From positions 1 to 64,000 of the forward strand of contig NZ_DATIND010000092.1 of NCBI RefSeq assembly GCF_035474595.1: a stretch of 64,000 nucleotides of DNA, written 5' to 3'. Below, piece by piece: positions 16,818 through 25,430 of this stretch; within the stretch, counting starts at the first letter, position 1, and each line of letters begins with the position of its first letter. The translations under genes and the position numbers were made by a program. A model generated the notes under the pieces. It was given only the letters and a program-made list of their open reading frames with translations. It was not told the origin of the DNA and searched no databases. The stretch comes from Longimicrobium sp. (GTDB lineage Bacteria > Gemmatimonadota > Gemmatimonadetes > Longimicrobiales > Longimicrobiaceae).

Positions 16818-18019
16818 GCCGCCAGCCCCGCGAACAGGCGGTCGTTCAGCCCCGCGTGGTCGGCCAGCAGCCCCACGCAGAGCGCGACTAGGCGGAGCTG
16901 CTCCACCTCGTAGTCGTCCACCGTGCCCGCGCGGAAGTTGCTCAGGTTCAGCACCCCCAGCAGCCGCCCGCGGCAGAGGAGCGGGAGCGAGACGAAGGCC
17001 GGGCCCGTGTACCACGCGTCGCGCATCAGCGGGTGGGTGACGCCCTCGTCGGGGTCGCGCACCACCAGCGGCATGCGCGAGCTTGCCACGGCGCCGCTGA
17101 TCCCCCGCCCCAGGGGAATGCGCACCCGGTCGGAGTCGATCATCGGCGGGAGGCCCACGGCCGCGCAGAGGCGCAGCTCGGGGGCGCCGCCGTGCTCGTC
17201 GATGAGCAGGAGCGAGCAGCGGCTCCCGCCGAACGCCTCGGAAACGGTCTTCACCACCTCGTCGGCCAGCTCGGCGGGGCCCATGCCGTGGGCGCTGCGC
17301 TCCAGCAGCTTGCGCAGGAGGTAGAGGACGCGCGTCTGCCGCTGGTGGCGCTGGGCGCGGCGGTCGATCTCCACGTGCGCCTCCATCAGCATCTCGGTGG
17401 CGCTGGCGGCGGCCTGCTCCAGCGCCTCCATCCGCGCGCGCATGCTTTCCACGTCGCGGCGCGCCTCGGCCACGTCGCGCGGCTGCGCGGGCGCCTGCGC
17501 CAGCGAGCGCAGGGCGTGCGCGCGCGCCGCCTCGGCCTCCTGCCGCTCGCGCAGCAGGAGCGCGCGGGAAAGGCAGAGCTCCAGCACGTCGCCGCCGGCG
17601 TCCATCGAGTCGTCGCTCCGGCGCGCCAGCATCCGGCGCCGCGGCTCGGCCACCACGAACACGCCCAGCCAGCGGCCGTCGTGGGCCACGGCGCGGGCGC
17701 GCACCCAGTGCTTCTCGGGCTCGATCCCCGGGAGCAGGTCCTTCAGCACCCAGGCGGCGGCGCTGTCCACGGGGCGCAGCGGGCGGTCGCCGCCGGCGTC
17801 GTCGGCCAGCAGCGCGTGCAGGCGGGCGGGCTCCAGCTCCAGCCGGGCCTCGTCCACCCCGCCCTCCCCGGCGGCGGACCAGCGGCGCACCAGCACCGCG
17901 GCGCCGTCGTCGTACGCCGCGTAGGCTACGCGGCGGCCGCCGTGCGCCAGCACGGGGAGGAGTCGCTGGAGCACGGTTTCGTCGTCGACCGCGTCGTGCA
18001 GGCGGACCAGCAGGTTCAT
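16814..18019 (-). CDS. GAF domain protein with central coiled coil
   Basis: 401 residues, no signal peptide. Residues 1-150 are GAF-like (VAYAAYDDGAAVLVRRW, VRARAVAHDGRWLGVFVV). A coiled coil follows at about 155-230 (RERQEAEAARAHALRSLAQ, RRDVESMRARMEALEQAAAS). The C-terminal GAF domain is about 250-390 (SRCSLLLIDEHGG, RIPLGRGISGAVASSRMPLV, AFVSLPLLCRGRLLGVLNLS). There is no kinase, cyclase or phosphatase output domain, so it may act through a partner. Its stop is overlapped by trpD (GTGA). A short array of GGGGACA-like repeats (about 18028-18062) lies upstream. Confidence 0.82.
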   Translation of the reverse strand: MNLLVRLHDAVDDETVLQRLLPVLAHGGRRVAYAAYDDGAAVLVRRWSAAGEGGVDEARLELEPARLHALLADDAGGDRPLRPVDSAAAWVLKDLLPGIEPEKHWVRARAVAHDGRWLGVFVVAEPRRRMLARRSDDSMDAGGDVLELCLSRALLLRERQEAEAARAHALRSLAQAPAQPRDVAEARRDVESMRARMEALEQAAASATEMLMEAHVEIDRRAQRHQRQTRVLYLLRKLLERSAHGMGPAELADEVVKTVSEAFGGSRCSLLLIDEHGGAPELRLCAAVGLPPMIDSDRVRIPLGRGISGAVASSRMPLVVRDPDEGVTHPLMRDAWYTGPAFVSLPLLCRGRLLGVLNLSNFRAGTVDDYEVEQLRLVALCVGLLADHAGLNDRLFAGLAA

Positions 18020-18195
18020 CTTGGAACTGCAGGGGACAGGGGACAGGGAACAGGGGACAGGGAACGGCCGGCGACGGGCACGCCGGCGAGTCCTCCTGCG
18101 GACCCTCATCTCTCGTTGTGAGCGGAGGTTGAAGGGTATGCTGCCGCGCCCCGGCTGTCAACGCGCGCAAAGCCCTTTGGGGACGCGGAATTTGC

Positions 18196-18224
18196 TTGAC
18201 AGCACGCGCGCCGCCGGGCAGGTT
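18196..18224 (+). promoter_or_regulatory. Candidate promoter of truA
   Basis: TTGACA (18196-18201), 17 bases, then CAGGTT (18219-18224). The -35 is perfect and the -10 is weak. The GTG start at 18232 lies about 7 bases after the -10, which would make the mRNA leaderless or nearly so. Confidence 0.35.
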
Positions 18225-18231
18225 GTCGCGC

Positions 18232-19044
18232 GTGAACGAACCCGCCCTCCACCGCATCCGCCTGACCCTGCACTACGACGGGCGCGCCTTCCACGGCTGG
18301 CAGGTGCAGCCCGAGCAGCGCACCGTGCAGGGCGAGCTGGAGCGCGTCGTCGCCAAGCTCACCAACCGCCCCGCGCAGGTCGTGGGCAGCGGCCGCACCG
18401 ACAGCGGCGTGCACGCCACCGGGCAGGTGGCGGCCACCGACGTGCCCGAGCGGTGGACGGCGCACGCGCTGCGCCGGGCGATGAACGCGCTCCTTCCCGA
18501 CGACGTGTGGGTGGCCGACGCGGTGCTCGCGCCGCCCTTCTTCCACCCCCGGTACGACGCCACTTCGCGCTCGTACGTCTACCGCATCGGGCTGGCGCAG
18601 CACGCCGACAGCCCGTTCCACGCGCCCTGGTGCTGGCCGCTGCTGCGCCCCGTCGACCTCGGGGGGATGGAGCACGCGGCGGAGATGATCGTCGGCGACC
18701 ACTCGTTCAAGGCGTTCGCCAAGGCGGGGCAGGAGGAGCGCGGCGACCGCTGCACCGTGACCGAGGCGCGCTGGGCGCCGTGGGAGGGGCTGGGGCTGGA
18801 GTTCCACGTGAGCGCCAACCGCTTCCTGCACCACATGGTGCGCTACCTGGTGGGGACGATGGTGGACGTCGGGCTCGGCGAGCGCCCGGCGGGCGACATG
18901 GCCGACCTGCTGGACGGCGCGCCGGGGCTGGAGACGAGCCCGCCTGCGCCGCCCGAGGGGCTGTTCCTGGCCGCTGTCACCTACCCGTCCGACGCCGGCA
19001 CCACGCCGCCGCCGAAGCGTCCGCGCCTGCGGCTGATGGAGTGA
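18232..19044 (+). CDS. truA: tRNA pseudouridine(38-40) synthase
   Basis: Makes pseudouridine at positions 38-40 of the tRNA anticodon arm. 270 residues. The catalytic Asp is D57 in GSGRTDSGVHATGQVA; RLTLHYDGRAFHGWQ and the RNA-binding FHVSANRFLHHMVRYLVG motif are also intact. I chose GTG 18232 because LTLHYDG then falls about 10 residues in, as in other TruA proteins; the TTG starts upstream lie in the putative promoter. The next gene (cbrC-like) starts 8 bases after the stop, on the same strand. Confidence 0.93.
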   Translation: MNEPALHRIRLTLHYDGRAFHGWQVQPEQRTVQGELERVVAKLTNRPAQVVGSGRTDSGVHATGQVAATDVPERWTAHALRRAMNALLPDDVWVADAVLAPPFFHPRYDATSRSYVYRIGLAQHADSPFHAPWCWPLLRPVDLGGMEHAAEMIVGDHSFKAFAKAGQEERGDRCTVTEARWAPWEGLGLEFHVSANRFLHHMVRYLVGTMVDVGLGERPAGDMADLLDGAPGLETSPPAPPEGLFLAAVTYPSDAGTTPPPKRPRLRLME

Positions 19045-19051
19045 GGTCCCC

Positions 19052-19603
19052 ATGCCGGACGAAGCGCTTCCCCGCTTCCCCTACCACCCCGATCCGCTCG
19101 GCACCGGTTCCGTCGCACAGTCGGCGGCGGCGTGCCGGTGCTGCGGTCGTGCCCGTGGCTACATCTACACGGGGCCCGCATACGCCCGTGACGACCTGGA
19201 CGACGCGCTCTGCCCCTGGTGCATCGCCGACGGCTCTGCGTCGAAGCGCTTCGACGCCGAGTTCACCGACGCTGCCGGGATCGGCGGCTATGGCCGGTGG
19301 CCGACGGTCTCTCCCGAGGTGATCGAGGAAGTCAGCCGCCGGACGCCCGGCTTCATGGGGTGGCAGCAGGAGCAATGGTGGACGTGCTGCGATGACGCGG
19401 GCGAGTTCCTGGGGCGAGGGGGCTACGCCGAGCTGTCGCAGCGGTGGTCCGGGGCGATCCCGGAGATCCGGAAGGAAAGCGGCATCGAGGACGCCGGCTG
19501 GGAGCCGTACCTGCGCGCGCTCGATCGCGACGACGCTCCCACGGCCTACGTGTTCCGCTGCCGGCACTGCGGCCGGCTGGGCGGATACAGCGACACCCCC
19601 TGA
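19052..19603 (+). CDS. CbrC family (UPF0167) protein
   Basis: 183 residues. It matches the CbrC/UPF0167 family closely: LPRFPYHPDPLGTGSV, then CRCCGRARGYIYTGPAY, LCPWCIADGSASKRFDAEF and WWTCCDDAGEFLG, with a final FRCRHCGRLGGY. Four Cys pairs suggest zinc binding. E. coli CbrC is linked to colicin E2 tolerance under CreBC control; the biochemical function is unknown. It follows truA by 7 bases and likely shares its transcript. Confidence 0.88.
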   Translation: MPDEALPRFPYHPDPLGTGSVAQSAAACRCCGRARGYIYTGPAYARDDLDDALCPWCIADGSASKRFDAEFTDAAGIGGYGRWPTVSPEVIEEVSRRTPGFMGWQQEQWWTCCDDAGEFLGRGGYAELSQRWSGAIPEIRKESGIEDAGWEPYLRALDRDDAPTAYVFRCRHCGRLGGYSDTP

Positions 19604-19659
19604 CCCCCACGGCGGCCGGCGTCGTGGGAGACGGCAGCGGGAGACGCACGGAGGAGACG

Positions 19660-20055
19660 ATGGCGAACAGCGTTCGACCGTTCCTGATGTTCGAGGGTAA
19701 GGCCGAGGAGGCGATGAATTTCTACGTCTCCCTGATTCCGGGGAGCGAGATCACGCGCATCTCCCGCTACGGCCCGGGACAGCCCGGCGCCGAGGGGTCG
19801 GTGATGATGGCCGAGGTCTCCATCGCCGGGCAGACGGTGATGTGCACCGACAGCGTGATCGAGCACGGCTTCACCTTCACCCCGGCCTCGTCGTTCTTCG
19901 TGGAATGCGAGAGCGACGAGGAGATCCGGCGCCTCGCCGCCGCGCTGGCCGAGGGCGGCGCCGAGCTGATGCCGCTGGGCGACTACGGCTTCAGCCGCCA
20001 GTTCGCGTGGGTGAACGACCGCTTCGGCGTCTCCTGGCAGCTGAACCTGTCGTAG
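19660..20055 (+). CDS. VOC family protein (PhnB-like, 3-demethylubiquinone methyltransferase domain)
   Basis: 131 residues. PFLMFEGKAEEAMNFYVSLIPGSEI at the start and GVSWQLNLS at the end are hallmarks of the PhnB-like glyoxalase/VOC fold. It is a single-fold protein expected to dimerise; the substrate is unknown. GGAGGAG lies 5 bases before the ATG at 19660. The longer open frame starting at 19444 runs through cbrC in another frame and is not used. It is likely in one operon with truA and cbrC-like, with purB following at 37 bases. Confidence 0.88.
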   Translation: MANSVRPFLMFEGKAEEAMNFYVSLIPGSEITRISRYGPGQPGAEGSVMMAEVSIAGQTVMCTDSVIEHGFTFTPASSFFVECESDEEIRRLAAALAEGGAELMPLGDYGFSRQFAWVNDRFGVSWQLNLS

Positions 20056-20091
20056 CGTCCGCCCCGAATCGACACCACCAGATCCGGAACG

Positions 20092-21528
20092 ATGGCATCC
20101 GATCGATATTCCAACCCGCTCACGGAGCGGTACGCGTCCGCGGAGATGAGCCGCATCTTCTCCGCGGACTTCAAGTTCGGCACCTGGCGGCGGCTCTGGC
20201 TGGCGCTGGCCGAGGCCGAGCGCGAGCTGGGGCTGCCCATCCCCGACGAAGCGGTCGAGGCCATCCGCGCGCACCTGGACGACTTCGACCTGCGCCGCGC
20301 CGCCGAGCTGGAACGCCAGCTCCGCCACGACGTGATGGCGCACGTCCATCACCTGGGCGAGCAGGCGCCCGGCGCGCGTGCCATCATCCACCTGGGCGCC
20401 ACCAGCGCCTACGTGGGCGACAACACCGACCTCATCCAGCACCGCGAGGCGCTGAAGCTGGTCGCCCGCCGCATCGCCGCCGTGGTCGCCGCGCTGGCGG
20501 ACTTCGCGCGGCGGTATCGCGATCTCCCCACCCTCGGCTTCACGCACTTCCAGCCCGCGCAGCCCACCACGGTCGGCAAGCGCGCCACGCTCTGGATCCA
20601 GGACCTCCTCCTCGACCTCGAGGAAGTCGAATTCCGCATCGCCACGATGCGCTTCCGCGGGGTGCGGGGGACCACGGGGACGCAGGCCAGCTTCATGGAC
20701 CTGTTCGAGGGCGACGGCGCGCAGGTGGAGCGCCTCAACCGCCTGGTGGCGAAGAAGATGGGCTTCGAGCAGGTGTACGGCGTCACCGGACAGACGTACA
20801 CGCGCAAGACGGACTACGCCTGCCTGGCGACGCTGGCGGGCGTGGGCCAGAGCGCCAGCAAGTTCGCCAACGACGTGCGGCTGCTCTCGCACCTCAAGGA
20901 GGTGGAGGAGCCGTTCGAGGAGCACCAGATCGGCAGCTCGGCGATGCCCTACAAGCGCAACCCCATGCGCTGCGAGCGGATCAACGCGCTGGCCCGCCAC
21001 GCCATCGTGCTGTCGATGGACCCCGCCTTCACCGCCGCGCAGCAGTGGTTCGAGCGCACGCTGGACGACAGCGCCAACAAGCGCATCGCCGTCCCCGAAG
21101 CCTATCTCGCCATCGACAGCGTGCTGCTGCTGATGCACAACGTGGCGGGGGGGATGGTGGTGTATCCGGAGATGATCCGCCGCCGGCTGATGGAAGAGCT
21201 GCCGTTCATGGCCACCGAGAACCTGATGATGCGCGCGGCGAAGCGGGGCGGCGACCGGCAGGACCTGCACGAGCGCGTGCGGGTGCACAGCATCGAGGCC
21301 GGGCAGCAGGTGAAGCAGCACGGCCGCCCCAACGACCTGATGGACCGCATCGCCGGAGACGCGGCGTTCGGCGTCACCCGCGCGGAGCTGGACGAGGACC
21401 TGCGCCCGGAGCTGTACGTGGGCCGCGCCCCCGAGCAGGTGGACGAGTTCCTGGAGGAGTGGGTCGCCCCCGCCCTCGCCCGCTACCCCGAGGCCGCGCG
21501 CGACGCCGCGCCGGAGCTGCGGGTTTGA
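20092..21528 (+). CDS. purB: Adenylosuccinate lyase
   Basis: Acts twice in purine synthesis: it splits SAICAR to AICAR, and adenylosuccinate to AMP, each releasing fumarate. 478 residues. The fumarase/aspartase superfamily signature GSSAMPYKRNPMR is intact, with the catalytic serine in this mobile loop; the TSAYVGDNTD and THFQPAQPTTVGKR motifs carry the other active-site residues. It lies 8.8 kb from the purC-purQ block. The stop codon overlaps a TTG start of the following gene (TTGA). Confidence 0.95.
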   Translation: MASDRYSNPLTERYASAEMSRIFSADFKFGTWRRLWLALAEAERELGLPIPDEAVEAIRAHLDDFDLRRAAELERQLRHDVMAHVHHLGEQAPGARAIIHLGATSAYVGDNTDLIQHREALKLVARRIAAVVAALADFARRYRDLPTLGFTHFQPAQPTTVGKRATLWIQDLLLDLEEVEFRIATMRFRGVRGTTGTQASFMDLFEGDGAQVERLNRLVAKKMGFEQVYGVTGQTYTRKTDYACLATLAGVGQSASKFANDVRLLSHLKEVEEPFEEHQIGSSAMPYKRNPMRCERINALARHAIVLSMDPAFTAAQQWFERTLDDSANKRIAVPEAYLAIDSVLLLMHNVAGGMVVYPEMIRRRLMEELPFMATENLMMRAAKRGGDRQDLHERVRVHSIEAGQQVKQHGRPNDLMDRIAGDAAFGVTRAELDEDLRPELYVGRAPEQVDEFLEEWVAPALARYPEAARDAAPELRV

Positions 21529-22154
21529 CCTTCTCGCCAGGCGAACCTCCAGCGAGCCGCCGGAATTCCTCGGCCAACAGGGGCACGGCCTTCGAGCTGG
21601 CCGTGAAAGCGCTGATAGAAGCGGAACTGCACGAAGGGAATCTGGGGCTGGATCCAGCGTGCGCGACGGTCTTCCACCAGAAGGGGTACCGGTCGCTTCA
21701 GCGGGGCTCCGACATCGTGGTGGACCTGGCGATCGAACTCCGTATGAAGGGCGCGAGCGATCCGTATCTGGTCTGGGTGTGGGAGTGCAAGGGCTACACG
21801 CACCCCGTTCGGGTAGACGACATCGAGGAGTTTCACGCGAAGCTGCAGCAGATCGGCGCGGACCGGACCAAGGGAACCGTGGTCACCCGGTCGACGTTCC
21901 AGAAAAGCGCCGTCAGGTTCGCGAAGGCGAACGGAATCGGTCTGGCCCGCGCCGTTCCCGGCACCGGGCTGGACCACGTGATGTACCACGGACTTCCACC
22001 CACCCAGGAAGAACTTGCGGCGGGATTGATCGCCGGAGAGAGCCCCGATGGCGGAGCGGAATTCTACGGCTTGTGCCTGGACGGCCGGTTCACCGGCGAC
22101 TTTGCGGAGTTCCTCGAGTCCGGCCTTCCCCCGGAGATGGTTTCGGAGGAGTGA
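21525..22154 (+). CDS. Predicted restriction-endonuclease-like (Mrr_cat/PD-(D/E)xK) protein
   Basis: About 209 residues. GSDIVVDLAIEL followed by LVWVWECKGYTHPVRVDDIEEF gives a D...ExK pattern (D in DIVVDL, E-C-K in ECKGY), and GADRTKGTVVTRSTFQKSAV matches the Mrr/RecB-like core strand-helix that follows. A DNA nuclease is inferred, from motifs only. No methylase or ATPase partner lies nearby, so it may not be a restriction system. I chose TTG 21525, which overlaps the purB stop (TTGA); no ATG is available before the conserved region. The gap 22155-22380 shows nothing I can name. Confidence 0.6.
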   Translation: MTFSPGEPPASRRNSSANRGTAFELAVKALIEAELHEGNLGLDPACATVFHQKGYRSLQRGSDIVVDLAIELRMKGASDPYLVWVWECKGYTHPVRVDDIEEFHAKLQQIGADRTKGTVVTRSTFQKSAVRFAKANGIGLARAVPGTGLDHVMYHGLPPTQEELAAGLIAGESPDGGAEFYGLCLDGRFTGDFAEFLESGLPPEMVSEE

Positions 22155-22380
22155 TGCCCAGCATGAGGGATGCGCGCCCGGAGGGCCGGGAACCCGCCGC
22201 GCCTGGATCGATGCCGGGGATCGCGGCTGATCCTATGCGCGGCGGGGGCCCGGCGCGGTTGGGCACAGCGGTACCGTGCCCTACCGCGCGCGCAGCCCGG
22301 CCCGGAGCGCAGCGGAGGGACATGCCCGCACCCCGCTTTTCAAGCTTTTCCGACGGAGATGAACGGATGAAGGAGAACGG

Positions 22381-23922
22381 ATGAGCGAACAGACGGACGT
22401 GGCCGCCCCGCACCCCGCCTACGACGAGCTGCGCCGGCTGCTGCGCGAGGCGGCCACGCTGCAGTCCGCCAGCAGCATCATCGGGTGGGACCAGGAGACG
22501 CACATGCCGCCCGCCGCCGCGCCGCTGCGCGCCGAGCAGATGGCCGTGCTGTCGTCGCTGATCCACGAGCGGCGCACCAGCCCGCGCATCGGCGAGCTGC
22601 TGGCGCGGTGCGAGGGCGACCCGTCGCTCGGCGCCGACCCGGGCGCCGCCGCCAACCTGCGCGAGATTCGCCGCGACTTCGACCGCCACACCCGCATGCC
22701 GGGCGACCTGGTGCGCGAGATGGCCGAGACCTCGTCGCGTGCGATGCACGTGTGGCGCGACGCGCGCGAGCGGAACGACTTCGCCGCGTTCGCGCCGTGG
22801 CTCGAGAAGATCGTCGTCCTGACGCAGCGCTCGGCCGAGGCGCTGGGGTGGCCCGAGGGCGGGGTGATGTACGACGCGCTGCTGGACCAGTTCGAGCCGG
22901 GGATGACCACCGCCGAGATCACGCGCACCTTCCAGGCGCTGCGCGGCGGGCTGGCGCCGCTGATCCGCGCGGTGGCCGATTCGGGCGTGCAGCCGGACGT
23001 GTCGTGGCAGCGCACGCCCATCTCCATTGCGAAGCAGGAGGCGTTCAACCTGGACGTGGTCCGGCGGATGGGGTTCGACATGGACGCGGGGCGGCTGGAC
23101 GTGTCGGCGCACCCGTTCTGCGACGGCATTGGCCCGGGCGACACGCGGCTGACCACGCGCTACGCCGAGGACCAGTTCCCCAGCGCGCTCAGCAGCACCA
23201 TGCACGAGACCGGGCACGCGCTGTACGAGCAGAACCTGCCCAAGGGCGGGCACTTCGGCGAGCCGCTGGCCGAGGCGGCGAGCACCGGCATCCACGAGAG
23301 CCAGTCGCGGATGTGGGAGAACCTGGTGGGCCGCTCGCACCCGTTCTGGGAGTGGGCGCTCCCCGCCATCCGCCAGTCGTTCGGCCCGTCCGCGCTGGAT
23401 TCAGTGGACGTGGATGCGGCGTACCGGTCGATGAACGTCGTCGAGCCGAACCTGATCCGCATCGAGAGCGACGAGGCCACGTACAACCTGCACATCATGC
23501 TGCGCTTCGACCTGGAGCGCGCGATGCTCTCCGGCGAGCTGCCGGTGCGCGACCTGCCGGCGGCGTGGAACGAGCGCATCCGCGCGGACCTGGGGCTGGA
23601 GGTGCCCGACGACGCGCGCGGGTGCATGCAGGACATCCACTGGTCGATGGGCGCGTTCGGCTACTTTCCCACCTACACGCTGGGGAACCTGTACGCGGCG
23701 CAGTTCTGGGCCACGCTGCGCCGGGCTCTTCCGTCGCTGGACGACGACCTGCGGCGCGGGGAGTTCGGCGGGCTGCTGGGGTGGCTGAAGGAGAACGTGC
23801 ACGCGCACGGCCGCCGATTCACCGCGCCGGAGCTGTGCGAGCGCATCACCGGGGCGCGGCTGAGCCACGAGCCGCTGCTGCGCTACCTCGAGGCCAAGGT
23901 GCGGCCGGTCTACGGGCTCTGA
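22381..23922 (+). CDS. M32 family metallocarboxypeptidase
   Basis: 513 residues, the usual length for M32 (Taq carboxypeptidase). The zinc site is HETGH at about 275-279, with the downstream acid in GIHESQSRMWENLVGRS. The N-terminus IIGWDQETHMPPAAAPLRAEQ and the C-terminal DIHWSMGAFGYFPTYTLGNLYAAQF are typical. It removes C-terminal amino acids from peptides in the cytosol. GGAG lies 9 bases upstream of the ATG, which sits in ACGGATGAGC. The hairpin at 23977 ends the transcript. Confidence 0.93.
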   Translation: MSEQTDVAAPHPAYDELRRLLREAATLQSASSIIGWDQETHMPPAAAPLRAEQMAVLSSLIHERRTSPRIGELLARCEGDPSLGADPGAAANLREIRRDFDRHTRMPGDLVREMAETSSRAMHVWRDARERNDFAAFAPWLEKIVVLTQRSAEALGWPEGGVMYDALLDQFEPGMTTAEITRTFQALRGGLAPLIRAVADSGVQPDVSWQRTPISIAKQEAFNLDVVRRMGFDMDAGRLDVSAHPFCDGIGPGDTRLTTRYAEDQFPSALSSTMHETGHALYEQNLPKGGHFGEPLAEAASTGIHESQSRMWENLVGRSHPFWEWALPAIRQSFGPSALDSVDVDAAYRSMNVVEPNLIRIESDEATYNLHIMLRFDLERAMLSGELPVRDLPAAWNERIRADLGLEVPDDARGCMQDIHWSMGAFGYFPTYTLGNLYAAQFWATLRRALPSLDDDLRRGEFGGLLGWLKENVHAHGRRFTAPELCERITGARLSHEPLLRYLEAKVRPVYGL

Positions 23923-23976
23923 GCGTTTCCGCGGCATCGCGGATCTCACGCGGAGACCCGGAGGAGACACGAGCGC

Positions 23977-24010
23977 GAACCCCTCGTCCGGGTGGCCGGG
24001 CGAGGGGTTC
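23977..24010. terminator. Bidirectional hairpin terminator
   Basis: GAACCCCTCG (23977-23986) pairs with CGAGGGGTTC (24001-24010). It lies between the converging M32 gene and the lipoprotein operon. The bases after it (GTTGCGTTCG) repeat those after the hairpin at 15760. Confidence 0.75.
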
Positions 24011-24023
24011 GTTGCGTTCGTGG

Positions 24024-24497
24024 CTACGGCGTCCGCTCCGCCGCGACGTCCAGAATCGGCGTCGGGCGCGGGGGGATGGGGATGCCGATGCATTCGCCCA
24101 GCCTCTGCCCGAAGTCGCAGGGCGGGGTCCGGATGACGACGACGCTGTCGTAGTCGCCCGGCCCGAAGCGGTCGCCCACCTCCGCGCGGGTGAAGACGAT
24201 GGCCGCGGCCACGCCCCGCCTGCGGATGCGCGGATCGTCGCGCCGGAGATGGACCACGCGGCCGTCCAGCACCACGCGCGGATTGCGCACGAATTCCCGC
24301 GGCCCGTCGACGATCAGCCCGTCGACGATGCCGAGCGAATCCCGCAGTCCGGTCGCCGTCGCGGTCACCTGCACCGCGGAGAGCCGCTCGGCGGCGGTGG
24401 TGGGCCGCACCTGCGCGGGCGCGGGCGCCACGGCGCGGTCCGGCGCGCACCCCGCCGCCGTGCACATGAGCAGGACAGCGGCGGCCCCGCGCTTCAT
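24024..24497 (-). CDS. Small lipoprotein, divergent member of the plug-like group
   Basis: 157 residues. The signal RGAAAVLLMCTAAGC has a lipobox with C17 as the likely lipid-anchored residue. The mature part has VTATATGLRDSLGIVDGLIV and VVLDGRVVHLRRDDPRI, then YDSVVVIRTPPCDFGQRLGE. The VxxDGxxV...VVVIRT order recalls the plug-like proteins encoded next to it but is weaker. Its start overlaps the stop of the next gene upstream (ATGA), so it is the last gene of a three-gene operon. Confidence 0.72.
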   Translation of the reverse strand: MKRGAAAVLLMCTAAGCAPDRAVAPAPAQVRPTTAAERLSAVQVTATATGLRDSLGIVDGLIVDGPREFVRNPRVVLDGRVVHLRRDDPRIRRRGVAAAIVFTRAEVGDRFGPGDYDSVVVIRTPPCDFGQRLGECIGIPIPPRPTPILDVAAERTP

Positions 24498-24919
24498 CGC
24501 TCGTCGTGCTTCAGGGTGATCAGGACGACGCCGTGCTCGGCCGCCGCACCGTAGCGTCCAACCGCATCCATCCCCTTGATGACCTCGATCGCCTCGACCT
24601 GCTCCGGACGGATGTTCATCGCGGCGATGTCGTTGCCGGGAACCGGTTTTCCGTCGACGAAATAGAGCGGGGACGGTCCGGGTGGGGCAGGACCGACGGG
24701 CCGGGACCGGATGTACACTCCGGTTGACCCGGGCGGCAGCACGAAACCCTGAACTCTCGTAGCCAGCAATTCGGTCAGTGGCGAGACGATGACGGGCGGC
24801 GGCGCCACGCGGGCCGGCGCGCTCGCGAGCACGGTCGGCGCGCGGCGCGGCGTGGCGTTCGAAGCGCAGGCGGTAAATCCGAACACGAGCGCGGCGGCGC
24901 AGGCGCGGAGGACGCTCAT
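24494..24919 (-). CDS. Small plug-like lipoprotein
   Basis: 141 residues. A signal with lipobox (VFGFTAC, C18) precedes a Pro/Ala-rich stretch. The end is the plug motif of SusC/TonB-dependent receptors: PLYFVDGKPVPGND, then EQVEAIEVIKGMDAVGRYG, then AAEHGVVLITLK. In full receptors this motif sits in the periplasmic plug and is followed by a 22-strand barrel; here the protein ends at that point. ATGA overlaps link it to both neighbours. Confidence 0.82.
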   Translation of the reverse strand: MSVLRACAAALVFGFTACASNATPRRAPTVLASAPARVAPPPVIVSPLTELLATRVQGFVLPPGSTGVYIRSRPVGPAPPGPSPLYFVDGKPVPGNDIAAMNIRPEQVEAIEVIKGMDAVGRYGAAAEHGVVLITLKHDER

Positions 24920-25305
24920 CGGGGCTTCAGCGTGATCAGCACCACGCCGTTGGACGCGGCCGCGCCGTAAAGCGCCACTGCGGATGGACCGTTCATCATC
25001 CCGAGGTCCGCGATCGACCCCGCATCGATGTTCAGCGCGTGGAACTCGGCGTGGGATACCGGGCGGCCGTTCACGACGAAGAGCGGCTCGCTGCCGAGGG
25101 AGATGCTGCCGCCGCAGCGAATTCGTATCACCGCGCCAGGAGTCGCGCCGCGGACCGCGCGGATCGGCGAAGCCGGGGAGTCCACCAGATCCAGGACCGG
25201 CGCTGGCCGCACCTCGGCTGGCATGGCCGCCGTGACGCCATCTGCGGCGCAGGCAGCGGCCGGAAGCACCAGAGCGGCGATGGCCATCACGCGAAAACGA
25301 TTCAT
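24916..25305 (-). CDS. Small plug-like lipoprotein
   Basis: 129 residues from the ATG at 25305. The signal is RFRVMAIAALVLPAAACA, with a possible lipobox at PAAAC. The plug motif is present: PLFVVNGRPVSHAEFHALNI, then GSIADLGMMNGPSAVALYG, then AASNGVVLITLKPR. First gene of the three-gene ATGA-linked operon. No barrel follows. The longer frame to 25365 lacks support. Confidence 0.8.
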   Translation of the reverse strand: MNRFRVMAIAALVLPAAACAADGVTAAMPAEVRPAPVLDLVDSPASPIRAVRGATPGAVIRIRCGGSISLGSEPLFVVNGRPVSHAEFHALNIDAGSIADLGMMNGPSAVALYGAAASNGVVLITLKPR

Positions 25306-25378
25306 CCTATTTCGTCTCTCGGAAGATTCGGCATGTCCTGAACACAACGCGCGGGACGCCTCCACCCTGACGCACGAA

Positions 25379-25407
25379 AACCCCTCGCCGGAAGCCGGCG
25401 AGGGGTT
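25379..25407 (-). terminator. Rho-independent terminator
   Basis: AACCCCTCGCCGG (25379-25391) and CCGGCGAGGGGTT (25395-25407) pair perfectly around a 3-base loop. On the minus strand the stem runs into TTTTCGTGCG. It ends the gene at 25431, separating it from the lipoprotein operon behind it. Confidence 0.85.
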
Positions 25408-25430
25408 CGTGTGCGCGTCGCCGCGCCGGG

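Noticed and set aside
15768-18257. An 829-codon frame that would fuse trpD to a long N-terminal extension
   Set aside because: The extension overlaps the GAF gene out of frame. A GTG with GTGA overlap marks the real trpD start.
18106-19053. A 315-codon minus-strand frame opposite truA
   Set aside because: Arg/His/Val-rich shadow; the plus strand has intact TruA motifs.
21525-22154. A restriction-modification system
   Set aside because: Only the nuclease-like gene is present; no methyltransferase or specificity gene lies next to it, so a system is not supported.
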